Part shown: piece after piece, positions 45,201-53,240 of the stretch | How positions within the stretch are numbered: position 1 is the first letter of the stretch | How the letters are laid out: the number at the start of each line of letters is the position of its first letter | Origin: Candidatus Fermentibacterota bacterium | GTDB taxonomy: Bacteria > Fermentibacterota > Fermentibacteria > Fermentibacterales > JCC-6 | DNA length: 63,328 nucleotides | NCBI GenBank assembly: GCA_030592645.1 | Contig: JAUVIR010000006.1 | Location: forward strand, 1 to 63,328 | Reading direction: 5' to 3' | Program-made: the position numbers and the translations under genes | The notes under the pieces: model-generated | Database searches by the model: none | What the model saw: only the letters and a program-made list of their open reading frames with translations | What the model was told of the DNA's origin: nothing

Positions 45201-45483
45201 TTCCAACGATACTATCGTTGATAACCAGATTTTCCGAGAGTTCAGGACCACCCTCACGGTAAGTACTTGATGTATACTCATTATTCCTGTAGACTATCCT
45301 GGCTTTGCAGTGCGTAGGGCTGTACCAGCCCTGAGGCATAGATTCCGCGACCGCCTGAAGTTTCTTCTCAAGGGGTATATCGCTCATCAGGATTTCATCA
45401 GCCATATACAGACAATTAAGTTCCTTTGCTCTCTCCCGGAGGGAGTTCACCAGTAGTTGAGAGTCAATTCCCTTTTCAGTCAT
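42283..45483 (-). CDS. Sensor / PPDK-type ATP-binding / nucleotidyltransferase fusion protein
   Basis: 1066 residues, function unknown. Visible in order: a GAF-like sensor region (~5-150; RERAKELNCLYMADEIL...RIVYRNNEY); a helical linker; a pyruvate,phosphate dikinase/PEP synthase ATP-binding domain (GGKGAGLF ~347, VRSSSLLED ~447, YLLQCRAQ ~706); a C-terminal module with MGPGRWGSRGD (~790) and SFGTHFFQDLVEAG (His837); and a polymerase-beta-type nucleotidyltransferase (LFGSTKN...SDIDLLI, ~968-992). The swivelling-His (TSHAA) and PEP-barrel domains of true PPDK/PpsA are absent. It overlaps the upstream paralogue by 4 bases. Confidence 0.85.
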   Translation of the reverse strand: MTEKGIDSQLLVNSLRERAKELNCLYMADEILMSDIPLEKKLQAVAESMPQGWYSPTHCKARIVYRNNEYTSSTYREGGPELSENLVINDSIVGKLSVSYPDKAPALEQGSAFLEEEKKLIRTLARRISHTILHDSLSQMFEGDDTNRSEVRNGSESWRAILDMLLITDRKLYQTLSRRLLNYMSFIGITDATALLNRFAGQTSTQDADLDHLGINRPIPRQQFDISFELVEEIFSIAGRDLSDEQILSLLQRWIGENRIEHLINVLDDHASSLPEILQAMDDHKGIVTEEATLSKPVLNALKVSLIRRLVSRRLDYISRLKELISIKDFYELTNSLIIPARSHGQLGGKGAGLFMAEKIIKNAGADDPLLTVIRTPLTWYVCSDGILDFVHHNRLEELLEYRYRYLGEIRLEYPNLIQLFKNCAFSPEMTRGLSMTLDSIGDYPLIVRSSSLLEDSIEAAFSGKYKSLFIANKGTKKERLEALIDAIAEVYASMFGPDAIEYRNERNLLDFQEEMGILIQQVIGTKVGKYYFPAYGGVAFSRNEFRWSARIRTKDGLIRLVPGLGTRAVDRLGDDFPVLAAPGQPGLRVNTSVDETVRYAPKFMDVINLEEERIETVKVEDIIREYGSQYPQVARIFSTHKDGMIRQVSRLTDFENDYVIPTFEGLLSPKTGFLKTMRHLLALLEKECGFPVDIEFAADGENLYLLQCRAQSSWEQTEAVHLTERPEADDILFTADKYISDGFIREIAHIVYVDPMEYDSLKEMKDLVAVGKTVGRLNSILSKKSFVLMGPGRWGSRGDIKLGVQVTYSDINNTAALIEMAFRKGSYVPDLSFGTHFFQDLVEAGIRYLPLYPDDSNVIFRREFFEESENALCQLLPDCTDLSHVVKVIDVKASTGGRILRIAMSGDEGEAIAYLVSEDDSSQEESGLLPHTRLTSVSNPDEHWLWRQRMAENLASEIDPDKYGVKGIYLFGSTKNATAGPCSDIDLLIHTNGDDRTRELLASYLHGWDVCLCEINYIRTGFKTEHLLDVHIITDSDIKKKQSYAIKIGSVADPARPLAMKEIKG

Positions 45484-47168
45484 TTGAGTACTGCCCCCAA
45501 TCCTGTTCTGCCATCAATTTTTACTGTCACTCCCTCTTCTATTTTAAGACAGCGGACATGTTCTGTCTCATATATAACTTCACTTCCATCACTGATGATG
45601 TCCAGGTTTAGAGGACCGTCAAGCGGTTCGTTCACCGAAAGATAACCCACGCCGAAGCTGGAGAGATTGTGGAAAAAATGTGATCCCTGACTGAGTTCCA
45701 CCCGCATTCTTGGTCCGGAGATCTCGATCATCGCTTCAGCGCTGGATATATGTCCCCAGGTTACAGGTATACCGAGCCATGGATCGGAGCTTCCCCAGCG
45801 GCCATAACCGATCAGCAGATACCCGTGGTTATCTTTTGAGAGCTTCCTGTTAATTCCCGCAATCTCCGTTGCGATCTGCCTGGTTTTTGATGTGCTGAAA
45901 GTTTCAGGTTTAACGTATACAACGTACTGTATTTCCTTTATGCCGTTGCCAAGAGCCCGGCGGGAGAAGGCCACAGTTCTCGCTCCCCGCATTTCAGCTT
46001 CCGATATGTCCACCTCCTCACTGAATGAGGCTATGGGCCTAACCTGAAGCAGTCCCAGCGATGCGTCTTCCGATTGTCCCGGTCCCGTGACAGCGAATTC
46101 AATTTCCACAGGTCCATCCGCTTCTTCCGAGCATAGTTCAAGAACAGCGCGAACAGCATCGTTGAGAGGGATGTTGCGATCATCAAGAACCGGCGCGAAG
46201 TTAACCACTTTGGGACCTTCTCTGCCGGTTCCGTGTACGAACCTGTCAGATTCAGGCAGATATGTTGATGCTACCAGTTTAAGCGTATCATCGTAGTCAG
46301 CGTCTGCAAGAGGGGATGATACCATGTACTCGGTTTCCGCAACTGGATCGTAAACAGTGATCTTTTCCATGTTTACCGCCCAGAACGTACTCTGGGTTCC
46401 TTTGAGCATATCTCCAGCTGAACCGAATGGTGGGGGCGCCTTGGGATTGGCGGGACTGTAGCTCCAGCAGAGCCCTCCGTCAACAATGCTTTTTCCAAGG
46501 CCAAGGGCCAGATTCACTACTCCATCGGAAGGATTCGCTTTTCCGAATGCATAGTAGTTGAACGAGCGCGCCACTCCGGATATCAAGGGGTAGAACCTGT
46601 TGCCGTATCTCCTTCCGACTACTTTCTGAAGGATTACCGCCATCGTCTCTTCTGAGGCGGAGCCGCCTATTCCTCTGTGAAATTCCCTGGAATCACTGAA
46701 GTATGTGCTGGCCCAGACAAGTTTAACAGCTTCTATCAGTTTTCTGAAGCGTATCTCGTCCGACGGCTGATTGTTCGGGATCATTTTTGTCTGATATATA
46801 CCAGCCAGTGGAGATTTCAGATCATCCTCCAGGAGGCTCGAGGATCTGACCGCTACAGGTTCACGGGTTTTTCCAACGAACTTCCAGAGTTCACCTGTCA
46901 GCCTCGGAGACATCTCTCCCCTGATAAAAGCCATGGCAATTCTGTCATCCGGGTCATTACCTTCAGCATAGGATACGAGGTCGTTGCGTTGAACGAAATC
47001 CAGGAAGAACTCAGTAGTTATTACCGAAAACTCCGGAACGGAAACATGCATTGGAAATGATGCATTACTCCTGCGGTCGAGCAGGCTTTCTATCATGCTT
47101 ACCAGACCGGATGCTTTCCCTCCGATCCTGCTGTCGCCGTAGAATTCCGCACCTGGAACTTTCTTCAT
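45480..47168 (-). CDS. PPDK-type ATP-binding domain protein, paralogue of neighbour
   Basis: 562 residues. The ATP-binding domain of PPDK/PEP synthase starts almost at the N-terminus (RIGGKASGL ~14, VAVRSSSLLED ~103, LLQVRPI ~371). The C-terminal part has IGYGRWGSSDPWLG (~452) and SQGSHFFHNL (His497), aligning with the same module in the downstream protein. No sensor region, phosphohistidine domain, PEP barrel or nucleotidyltransferase is present. ATGA overlap with the next gene shows the two are translated together, possibly as a complex. Function unknown. Confidence 0.85.
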   Translation of the reverse strand: MKKVPGAEFYGDSRIGGKASGLVSMIESLLDRRSNASFPMHVSVPEFSVITTEFFLDFVQRNDLVSYAEGNDPDDRIAMAFIRGEMSPRLTGELWKFVGKTREPVAVRSSSLLEDDLKSPLAGIYQTKMIPNNQPSDEIRFRKLIEAVKLVWASTYFSDSREFHRGIGGSASEETMAVILQKVVGRRYGNRFYPLISGVARSFNYYAFGKANPSDGVVNLALGLGKSIVDGGLCWSYSPANPKAPPPFGSAGDMLKGTQSTFWAVNMEKITVYDPVAETEYMVSSPLADADYDDTLKLVASTYLPESDRFVHGTGREGPKVVNFAPVLDDRNIPLNDAVRAVLELCSEEADGPVEIEFAVTGPGQSEDASLGLLQVRPIASFSEEVDISEAEMRGARTVAFSRRALGNGIKEIQYVVYVKPETFSTSKTRQIATEIAGINRKLSKDNHGYLLIGYGRWGSSDPWLGIPVTWGHISSAEAMIEISGPRMRVELSQGSHFFHNLSSFGVGYLSVNEPLDGPLNLDIISDGSEVIYETEHVRCLKIEEGVTVKIDGRTGLGAVLK

Positions 47169-47316
47169 TCCCGCTTTCCTTTCATGTTTGTTGCAGACAG
47201 ACCGAAAGTATAACAGGGATCAGAGCGGGAAGGAAGGAAACCCCTTTTTTTAAGAAGTTATCGTATATTCATCTATACCATACTATCTTCAAGGCAGGGG
47301 TGATGGGGATACATAT

Positions 47317-47439
47317 ATGGAACAGAACCACCCCTTTGAATGTATATATTGTAACGAATACGATTATGGCAGGAATGTGAAGTCATTTAAAACGGTAGAA
47401 ACCGATTCCATTGCTGATGTAAAGGGGGAAAATCCTTGA
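47317..47439 (+). CDS. Possible 40-residue CxxC protein ahead of tolQ
   Basis: ATG 47317 opens a 40-codon frame with GGGGA 7 bases upstream. The product begins MEQNHPFECIYCNEYDYG, with one CxxC pair. Its TGA (47437-47439) overlaps the TTG start of tolQ, and the GGGGG site of tolQ lies inside it, so it may act through translational coupling as much as through its product. It could be a chance frame; there is no known family to support it. Confidence 0.45.
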   Translation: MEQNHPFECIYCNEYDYGRNVKSFKTVETDSIADVKGENP

Positions 47440-48104
47440 TTGGACAGGTACTCGGTCTCGTTATTCGAGCCGATATTGTAACGAAACTGATTCTTATAGT
47501 CATTGCTGTTCTTTCTGTGGGATCCTGGGTCGTGGCCATTGCGAAGATCCGTGAATTCAAGACGATACTGGCTTCTTCGCGAACGTTCATGAATGCACTC
47601 AGAACAACCGGAAGGGCGCCGGGCGGGGATTTCTGGAGCAGAAGCAGTGAAGTTGGACCCCTTGCCAGAATGTACGCCGAGGCGGGCAGGTTCCTTCAGA
47701 GAAGGCTTGACAGGGGGGTTACTGAACCACTCTCATCCGAGGAAGTAGGCAGCCTGACAAGCGCCCTTGAACGTGAGGCCGGGGAAGACCTGGCTCAGCG
47801 TGAACGTAATATCGGGCTGCTCGCCACGGTAACAAGCGTTGCTCCCCTGCTGGGGCTGCTTGGGACCGTATGGGGAATACTCTCAAGTTTCATCGGCATG
47901 AAGGAACTTGGAGTAGCCGACCTCAGTGCGGTTGGAGCAGGTATCGCAGCTGCGCTTACAACCACCATCGCGGGACTTCTTGCCGCCATACCCGCAAATA
48001 TCTTCCATAACTTTGTTGTGGGCAGGCTGAATTCGCTGGCGGGAGACATGGACAGATTTCTTTCAGAACTGGTTGATGTATGCAGGAGGGGAAGCCTGGA
48101 ATGA
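47436..48104 (+). CDS. tolQ: MotA/TolQ/ExbB proton channel family protein
   Basis: TolQ forms the inner-membrane proton channel that powers the Tol-Pal system. The 222 residues have a first membrane span (~15-35), a cytoplasmic loop, and two further spans with the family signature VAPLLGLLGTVWGILSSF (~135-155) and AGIAAALTTTIAGLLAAIP. Start TTG 47436 with GGGGG upstream. It is assigned TolQ rather than ExbB because tolB, pal and cpoB follow in the same operon. Confidence 0.9.
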   Translation: MIGQVLGLVIRADIVTKLILIVIAVLSVGSWVVAIAKIREFKTILASSRTFMNALRTTGRAPGGDFWSRSSEVGPLARMYAEAGRFLQRRLDRGVTEPLSSEEVGSLTSALEREAGEDLAQRERNIGLLATVTSVAPLLGLLGTVWGILSSFIGMKELGVADLSAVGAGIAAALTTTIAGLLAAIPANIFHNFVVGRLNSLAGDMDRFLSELVDVCRRGSLE

Positions 48105-48523
48105 TCAAAACCAGGTACAAACAGTTCTCCAGTATCAATATTACCAACCTGGTGGATGTTACTCTTGTCCTTCTGGTGATATTCATGCTGACCTCCCCCG
48201 TTATGCAGAGGAGCGCAGACATTTCTCCACCGGAGTCCAATGAGGGGAGAGTTCTAAGCAATCTTGATCCCTCCGAGTCGCTTGTGGTCGAAATAGACGC
48301 GTACGGTAATCTATCCGTTTCTGGTGAAGCGGTTCTTATGGAGGATCTTTCTGCCCTGGCGGAGGCTGCTTACGCATTGGGCAGATCTGAAGCTTTCGTA
48401 CGGGCTGACCGTGATGTAAGATATGAAGTGGTAGCCAATGCCCTTACAAGACTTGGCAGCGGGGGATACCTGAACATCGGGCTTATTCAGGAAAGCACGG
48501 GTAATAACAGTGAAATTCACTGA
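48101..48523 (+). CDS. tolR: ExbD/TolR family protein
   Basis: TolR pairs with TolQ in the proton channel. The 140 residues start at ATG 48101, overlapping the tolQ stop (ATGA). One membrane span carries the essential Asp (ITNLVDVTLVLLVIFMLTSP, Asp ~18), followed by a periplasmic domain with the usual VRADRDVRYEVV segment. Confidence 0.92.
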   Translation: MIKTRYKQFSSINITNLVDVTLVLLVIFMLTSPVMQRSADISPPESNEGRVLSNLDPSESLVVEIDAYGNLSVSGEAVLMEDLSALAEAAYALGRSEAFVRADRDVRYEVVANALTRLGSGGYLNIGLIQESTGNNSEIH

Positions 48524-49241
48524 TACAGAGGATCACGGCTCAAACAGATATTCGCCTCGCAGGCTTGATTACATTCTTGCCGGTGCAGGGCACCTTATCA
48601 TTCTGGTTATCGGTCTGATCACTTTCTCAAGCAGTGCCCAGGCGCCCACTGGAGGCGATGATGCCGTAATGGTAACGATGATAACTGCAGCTTCCGCTGA
48701 AGAAGTCTCTCCAGCTGAGATAACCGTTCCCGTTGAGATTCCAGATGAAGCAACCAGCATTCAGGTTCCGCTCGAAGTGCCCGTTGAGGAGGAGGAGGTC
48801 ATCGAGGAGCCGGAGATTGAGGAGCACCCCGAGAATCCCGTGGAAGAGAACCCTGAAGAGATCGAGCAGGAGGAGATTCCGGAGGAAATTCCGCATGAGA
48901 TTCCAACGGAGGAGAATCCTGGTTCTGAGGAGGATTTTGTTTCCCTCAGCGGAGGGGGATCAGCGGGGGCTGGCGCTCCGGGACCGGGAACCTACGAATC
49001 CAGAGTGTTCAATGCCGTAAGAAGGGAATACAGGACATCAGTGGAACCTGAGCGATCCTACAGGATAATCCTGACCGTTGATACCGACGGCACTACTACT
49101 GTTGAAGTAATCAGGAAGAGCGGCACTTCCGCCTTTGACAGAGCTGTAGAGAACGCTCTGAGCATAGCTCAGATTCCTCCCATGCCTCCAGGACGCAGTA
49201 TTCCCGCGGTGATAAACATTGAATTCATAGGACCGGAGTAA
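48510..49241 (+). CDS. tolA: TolA/TonB-like energy transducer
   Basis: 243 residues starting at GTG 48510 inside the end of tolR. One N-terminal membrane span (~22-42), a Glu/Pro-rich rigid periplasmic stretch (~70-140; EEEVIEEPEIEEHPENP) and a C-terminal TonB-type domain (RIILTVDTDGTTTVEVIRKSG, FDRAVENAL). By position it takes the TolA role of linking TolQR to Pal/TolB, but the tail is TonB-like, so the name is functional and not homology-proven. Confidence 0.8.
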   Translation: MKFTDTEDHGSNRYSPRRLDYILAGAGHLIILVIGLITFSSSAQAPTGGDDAVMVTMITAASAEEVSPAEITVPVEIPDEATSIQVPLEVPVEEEEVIEEPEIEEHPENPVEENPEEIEQEEIPEEIPHEIPTEENPGSEEDFVSLSGGGSAGAGAPGPGTYESRVFNAVRREYRTSVEPERSYRIILTVDTDGTTTVEVIRKSGTSAFDRAVENALSIAQIPPMPPGRSIPAVINIEFIGPE

Positions 49242-49242
49242 A

Positions 49243-50430
49243 TTGAAAATGTCATACATAGTAATTCTCCTGATTTTTATTACGGCAGCCTCATCCGCGG
49301 ACAGTTTTATCCCCATGTCACCAGTAAGCGCGGAGTGTATTCCCATTTCAGTAAGCGTTGAAGGAGACAGAGATCTCGTTGATATTGCATTGAATCAGCT
49401 TATTGAGGATATCGACTTCTCGGGATTGCTGGTAACCTCTGATGAAGGGTATGCCGAAGCAGCCATCGAAGTGACACGCTCCCTCAGCGGAGTTGAGCTT
49501 CGTGCGGAGGTTATATCCGGAGGAGAACCCCTTCTTGCAAGAAACTATTCGGGAGAGAATATCTATTCGCTGGTTCATGCCTTTGCGGATGACCTTGTAT
49601 ATGACCTGACAGGCGAGGAAGGCATCGCCTCCACCTGGATAGCCTATGTAACAAGAACTTCATCAGGCTACGCCCTTGGTGTGAAATCGCAGGATCCAAG
49701 GAGCACCAGGACAGTGATGTCCGATGAAGATGTTATAACCACACCGGCCTGGTCTCCCGATGGCGATAAAATAGTATTTACGTCGTTCCGGTCGGGTAAT
49801 GCCGACCTCTGGTGTTATAGCTTTTCAGAATCCTCGGCGGAGAAGATACTCAGTTTGCCGGGTCTGAATTCTTCTCCGGCATGGAGTCCCGGCGGTGATG
49901 CTATAGCCCTGACACTTTCAATAAACAGGAATATTGACATTTATCTTCTTGATCCTGCTACCTATGAAAAGACCCGTCTGACGCTCAGAGGATCAATTGA
50001 GACATCGGCAAGTTTCTCTCCGACCGGCAGGCAGATAGTATTCACAAGTGACAGGATAGGCTACCCTCAACTCTATATAATGGACAGCTCCGGAGGCACT
50101 GCCATCAGGGCTACGAATTCTCACGGTTATTGCGACAGCCCCGCATGGTCACCTGACGGCAGCATGATTGCGTATACCGCCCAGACCGGAAGGGATTTTC
50201 ATATATTTGTCATGGACGCGGACGGCTCCAATATCCGCCAGGTCACTTTCCAGGGATCCCTTAACGAAGATCCTGTTTGGGGGCCTACGGGAAGACATCT
50301 CGCTTTCAGCAGCGATAGAGATGGAGAGAGAGCCGTATATATTCTAGAGCTCAATGGACTTACAATAAGAAAACTGTCCGATAGAGGTTGCAGCTACTGC
50401 CCCACCTGGTCACCTCTTGGATTCAGATGA
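49243..50430 (+). CDS. tolB: Tol-Pal system protein TolB
   Basis: TolB is the periplasmic beta-propeller that binds Pal. The 395-residue product has a signal peptide, an N-terminal domain (~25-140) and repeated propeller blades with the motif PAWSPDGDKIVFTS, PAWSPGGDAIAL, PAWSPDGSMIAYTA and PVWGPTGRHLAFSS. TTG 49243 keeps a Lys in the signal peptide; ATG 49249 has better spacing from GGAG and is the alternative. Confidence 0.92.
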   Translation: MKMSYIVILLIFITAASSADSFIPMSPVSAECIPISVSVEGDRDLVDIALNQLIEDIDFSGLLVTSDEGYAEAAIEVTRSLSGVELRAEVISGGEPLLARNYSGENIYSLVHAFADDLVYDLTGEEGIASTWIAYVTRTSSGYALGVKSQDPRSTRTVMSDEDVITTPAWSPDGDKIVFTSFRSGNADLWCYSFSESSAEKILSLPGLNSSPAWSPGGDAIALTLSINRNIDIYLLDPATYEKTRLTLRGSIETSASFSPTGRQIVFTSDRIGYPQLYIMDSSGGTAIRATNSHGYCDSPAWSPDGSMIAYTAQTGRDFHIFVMDADGSNIRQVTFQGSLNEDPVWGPTGRHLAFSSDRDGERAVYILELNGLTIRKLSDRGCSYCPTWSPLGFR

Positions 50431-50465
50431 TCAAAGTTAACATCCAGAAAAGGCGGGAGAGAACT

Positions 50466-51011
50466 GTGAAAACTAAACTTATGACGATACTGGCCTCTTC
50501 GATACTGATCGCCGCTCTGATATCCGTGTCCGGATGCAGGCCTGATGACACAATACCTGACGGTCATGACTCGACCACTGTCGTTGTTATTGACCAGTTC
50601 CCTGATACTCTTGTCGGCGTCTGGGAGACGGATACCCTCTCAATGTCCACCGATATGCTTCTTATTCATCAGGAGCATCTGGAGGATATCTTTTTCGATT
50701 ATGACAGCGATGCTCTTTCCGGAGATGCTCTGAGAATCCTTATGGAAGATGCTTCATACATTATGGAGACTGACGGTTTCAGGGTTCTTCTGGAAGGTCA
50801 CTGCGACGAAAGGGGTACGATAGACTATAACCTTGCTCTGGGGGAGAACAGAGCCCTTGCAGTGTACAACTACCTCGTAAACTACGGAGTTGATACCGAT
50901 CGCCTGGAATACGTAAGCTACGGCAAGGAGAGACCTTTTGATCCCGCCCATACCGAGCAGGCATGGGGACATAACAGAAGGGCCCACTTCCGCGTTCTTC
51001 CAGGGAACTGA
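50466..51011 (+). CDS. pal: Peptidoglycan-associated lipoprotein Pal
   Basis: 181 residues from GTG 50466 (GGGAGAG upstream). Signal peptide and lipobox SVSGC (Cys ~20), then an OmpA-type peptidoglycan-binding domain with FFDYDSDAL, EGHCDERGTIDYNLALGENRA and NRRAHFRVL. It anchors the outer membrane to peptidoglycan and is the terminal acceptor of TolQRA force. Confidence 0.94.
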   Translation: MKTKLMTILASSILIAALISVSGCRPDDTIPDGHDSTTVVVIDQFPDTLVGVWETDTLSMSTDMLLIHQEHLEDIFFDYDSDALSGDALRILMEDASYIMETDGFRVLLEGHCDERGTIDYNLALGENRALAVYNYLVNYGVDTDRLEYVSYGKERPFDPAHTEQAWGHNRRAHFRVLPGN

Positions 51012-51013
51012 TC

Positions 51014-51691
51014 ATGATGCGTTTAGTTATTGCGTCAGTATCGGTTCTGCTGCTCTCTACAGGCTGTTTCGGTTTCTGGGTACATACACCTGCAGAGATA
51101 GAGGATATCAATGCCGATCAGCAGAAGATGCAGGATGAGATAGCCGCGCTCACAGGGGCTGTTGAAGACAATGAGGTGCTTCTGAGAGGTCTTCAGGCTC
51201 AATCGGGAACCAGAACAGCGGATCTTGTTGATCGCCTCTCCGCACTTGCCGATGAACTTGATCTCGCACTGATGAGGCTTGGCTCCGGTCCCGCTGTCAC
51301 AGTCCAGGATACCTCTTCCGGACCCGATGCGCAGCTTCTATACAATGAGGCGTACAGGCAGTTCCAGCAGGGGAGTTTTGAGATCTCAGCTGAGGGTTTT
51401 ATGGAACTCCATGACAGATATCCGGCATCCTCGCTTGCGGACGATGCTCTTTACTACATGGCGATCTGCTGGGAAGAGGCCGGACAATCGCACCGGGCGA
51501 TTGAGGATCTGGTTGCTCTATACTACATGTACCCCGATTCGGAATGGGCACCCGGAGCTGTTTTCAGAGCAGCCGACATATACAGTCTCCATGGAGCCCC
51601 CGGGGAGAGGGACAGACTTTTCGACCTTCTGCTGCTTCGGTATCCCCGCAGCGATGAAGCAGCCCTTGTGAGGGAACTGTATCCGGAGTAG
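51014..51691 (+). CDS. cpoB: Tol-Pal system-associated lipoprotein CpoB/YbgF-like
   Basis: 225 residues beginning two bases after pal. Signal peptide with lipobox LLSTGC (Cys ~18), a coiled coil (~30-90), then TPR-like repeats (~105-220; LLYNEAYRQFQQGSFEISAEGF, ALYYMAICWEEAGQ). E. coli CpoB/YbgF is a periplasmic protein that coordinates cell-wall synthesis with Tol constriction; the lipid anchor here is a difference. Confidence 0.85.
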   Translation: MMRLVIASVSVLLLSTGCFGFWVHTPAEIEDINADQQKMQDEIAALTGAVEDNEVLLRGLQAQSGTRTADLVDRLSALADELDLALMRLGSGPAVTVQDTSSGPDAQLLYNEAYRQFQQGSFEISAEGFMELHDRYPASSLADDALYYMAICWEEAGQSHRAIEDLVALYYMYPDSEWAPGAVFRAADIYSLHGAPGERDRLFDLLLLRYPRSDEAALVRELYPE

Positions 51692-51750
51692 AAGCGGAAT
51701 GGCAGGTAATTAAGAGCCTCTGGCGCCCCTTGTGATTATTCTTGGAAGCT

Positions 51751-51779
51751 TTGACGTAAAAACCATGTCAAGTCATATT
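51751..51779 (+). promoter_or_regulatory. Promoter for tRNA-Leu(TAG)
   Basis: TTGACG (51751-51756), a 17-bp spacer and CATATT (51774-51779) lie 27 bases before the tRNA gene. The expected start near 51786 would leave a short 5' leader for RNase P removal. The assignment is by consensus similarity. Confidence 0.5.
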
Positions 51780-51805
51780 CGAGCCTTACGCACATCAATG
51801 TCGTT

Positions 51806-51891
51806 GCGGGAGTGGCGGAATTGGCAGACGCGCCAGATTTAGGATCTGGTAAGCTTGACTTGTGGGGGTTCAAATCCCCCCTCTCGCACCA
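51806..51891 (+). tRNA. tRNA-Leu(TAG)
   Basis: A type II tRNA. The acceptor GCGGGAG pairs with CTCTCGC (one G-U), A73 and CCA are encoded, and the anticodon stem CCAGA/TCTGG encloses TTTAGGA, giving anticodon TAG. The long variable arm is present. It lies in front of tig, a position often taken by tRNA-Leu. Confidence 0.95.
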
Positions 51892-51959
51892 TAACCCGGG
51901 AGTGTTTCAGATAATGTTTCATTATCGGACAGGCTCCTGAAAAACAGGGAAGATTATTA

Positions 51960-53240
51960 ATGTTTGATATCATCAAGTCGGAAGACAATAGAAGGACAGT
52001 TCTCTTCACCGAGTCGGCTGAAAATATAAGCGGACTGTTCAGCAGAATTCGAAGGCAGATCTCCAAAGATCTTTCAATGCCCGGGTTCAGACCGGGGAAG
52101 GTTCCAAGGTCGATTATCGACAAACAGTACGGAAACATCATTCAGGCTGAAGTTGCGGACAGCGTAAGACAGCGTTTTACTTCAGAACTTCTCGAGAAAG
52201 AGGATTGGATACTTGATGACAAGGACCCAGAAGGTGAGATAGAACTGCCGGTAGATGGTAATGCTTACAGTTTTGAAATGACGTTTTCTCTTTTCGAAAC
52301 ACCGGCACCGGAAGGTATAGATGGCATAAAAATAGAGATACCTTCCCTCGACCTGGATGACGCTGTTGAGGAGACGATTGAATCATTCCGCGAGAAAATG
52401 ATCAGCTTCGACACTGTAGACAGACCATCAGAGGATGGAGATCTTGTTCTGCTGGAAGCCTGTCCCGCTGGAAATACAGAAGAAACACAGAAATTCAACG
52501 TTAGAATTGGAGAATCGCAGATCGGCACCGGTTTTGATGAACTGGTTACAGGGGTAGTCCCCGATTTTGAATTCTCGGCAAGGATGGACCGAGATGTTTC
52601 CGATGAAGATCAGCCGCCTGTGCACAGGTTCCAGGTTACCGGGGTCAAGTGTCCTGTTCTCCCGGACATTGATGATGAATTCGCCGAGAAGGCTGCCGGC
52701 GTTAAGAATCTGGAGGAACTCAGAAGTAAGATCGAGGAGAGTGTCAGAGCCCGTTACGACCAGGAGATCGATTATCTCAAGGAAAGGTCTGTTATTGACA
52801 GCATCCTTGCAAGCAACCCCTTTACACCGCCCGAGTATATGGTCGGGAATCTTTCTCAGGATTACATAAAAAGACTGGGGGAAGATGCTCCGGGAGAGGA
52901 AACAGAAACAGCTGCAAAAGAGCTTGCGCTGAACAAGGTGCGTGAATTTCTCATTCTGCGGGCCGTAGCTGAAAAAGAGAAGATAGATATAAGTGACGAT
53001 CTTGTAGCGAAAGAAACCAGCTCCGAAGAATCGGAATCATCTGTCCGTGACAGATTGAGGACCAGAAAAGCTATGGAACTTATTCTGGAACGTGCTGATA
53101 TTACTGAAAAGGAACCAAAGAAAAACGATGAGACTGAAGCTTATGAGGAAGACAGGCCGGATTCGTCATGGCGCTGGATACGGGTTGAAGATGCAGAACC
53201 GGAAACCTGTGACGAAACAGCCGGGAAGGAAAAATCCTGA
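51960..53240 (+). CDS. tig: Trigger factor
   Basis: Trigger factor is the ribosome-bound peptidyl-prolyl isomerase chaperone. The 426 residues have the L23-docking signature ([19 protein letters not shown], ~40-58), a PPIase domain (~155-240; [12 protein letters not shown]) and a C-terminal helical chaperone region. The last ~45 residues are acidic and low-complexity ([16 protein letters not shown]) and beyond the usual end. It overlaps clpP by one base. Confidence 0.94.
   Translation: MFDIIKSEDNRRTVLFTESAENISGLFSRIRRQISKDLSMPGFRPGKVPRSIIDKQYGNIIQAEVADSVRQRFTSELLEKEDWILDDKDPEGEIELPVDGNAYSFEMTFSLFETPAPEGIDGIKIEIPSLDLDDAVEETIESFREKMISFDTVDRPSEDGDLVLLEACPAGNTEETQKFNVRIGESQIGTGFDELVTGVVPDFEFSARMDRDVSDEDQPPVHRFQVTGVKCPVLPDIDDEFAEKAAGVKNLEELRSKIEESVRARYDQEIDYLKERSVIDSILASNPFTPPEYMVGNLSQDYIKRLGEDAPGEETETAAKELALNKVREFLILRAVAEKEKIDISDDLVAKETSSEESESSVRDRLRTRKAMELILERADITEKEPKKNDETEAYEEDRPDSSWRWIRVEDAEPETCDETAGKEKS

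Noticed and set aside
48735-48950. Glu/Pro repeats in tolA as a separate repeat array
   Set aside because: They are low-complexity codons of the periplasmic spacer, not a DNA-level repeat or CRISPR; no CRISPR array was seen anywhere.
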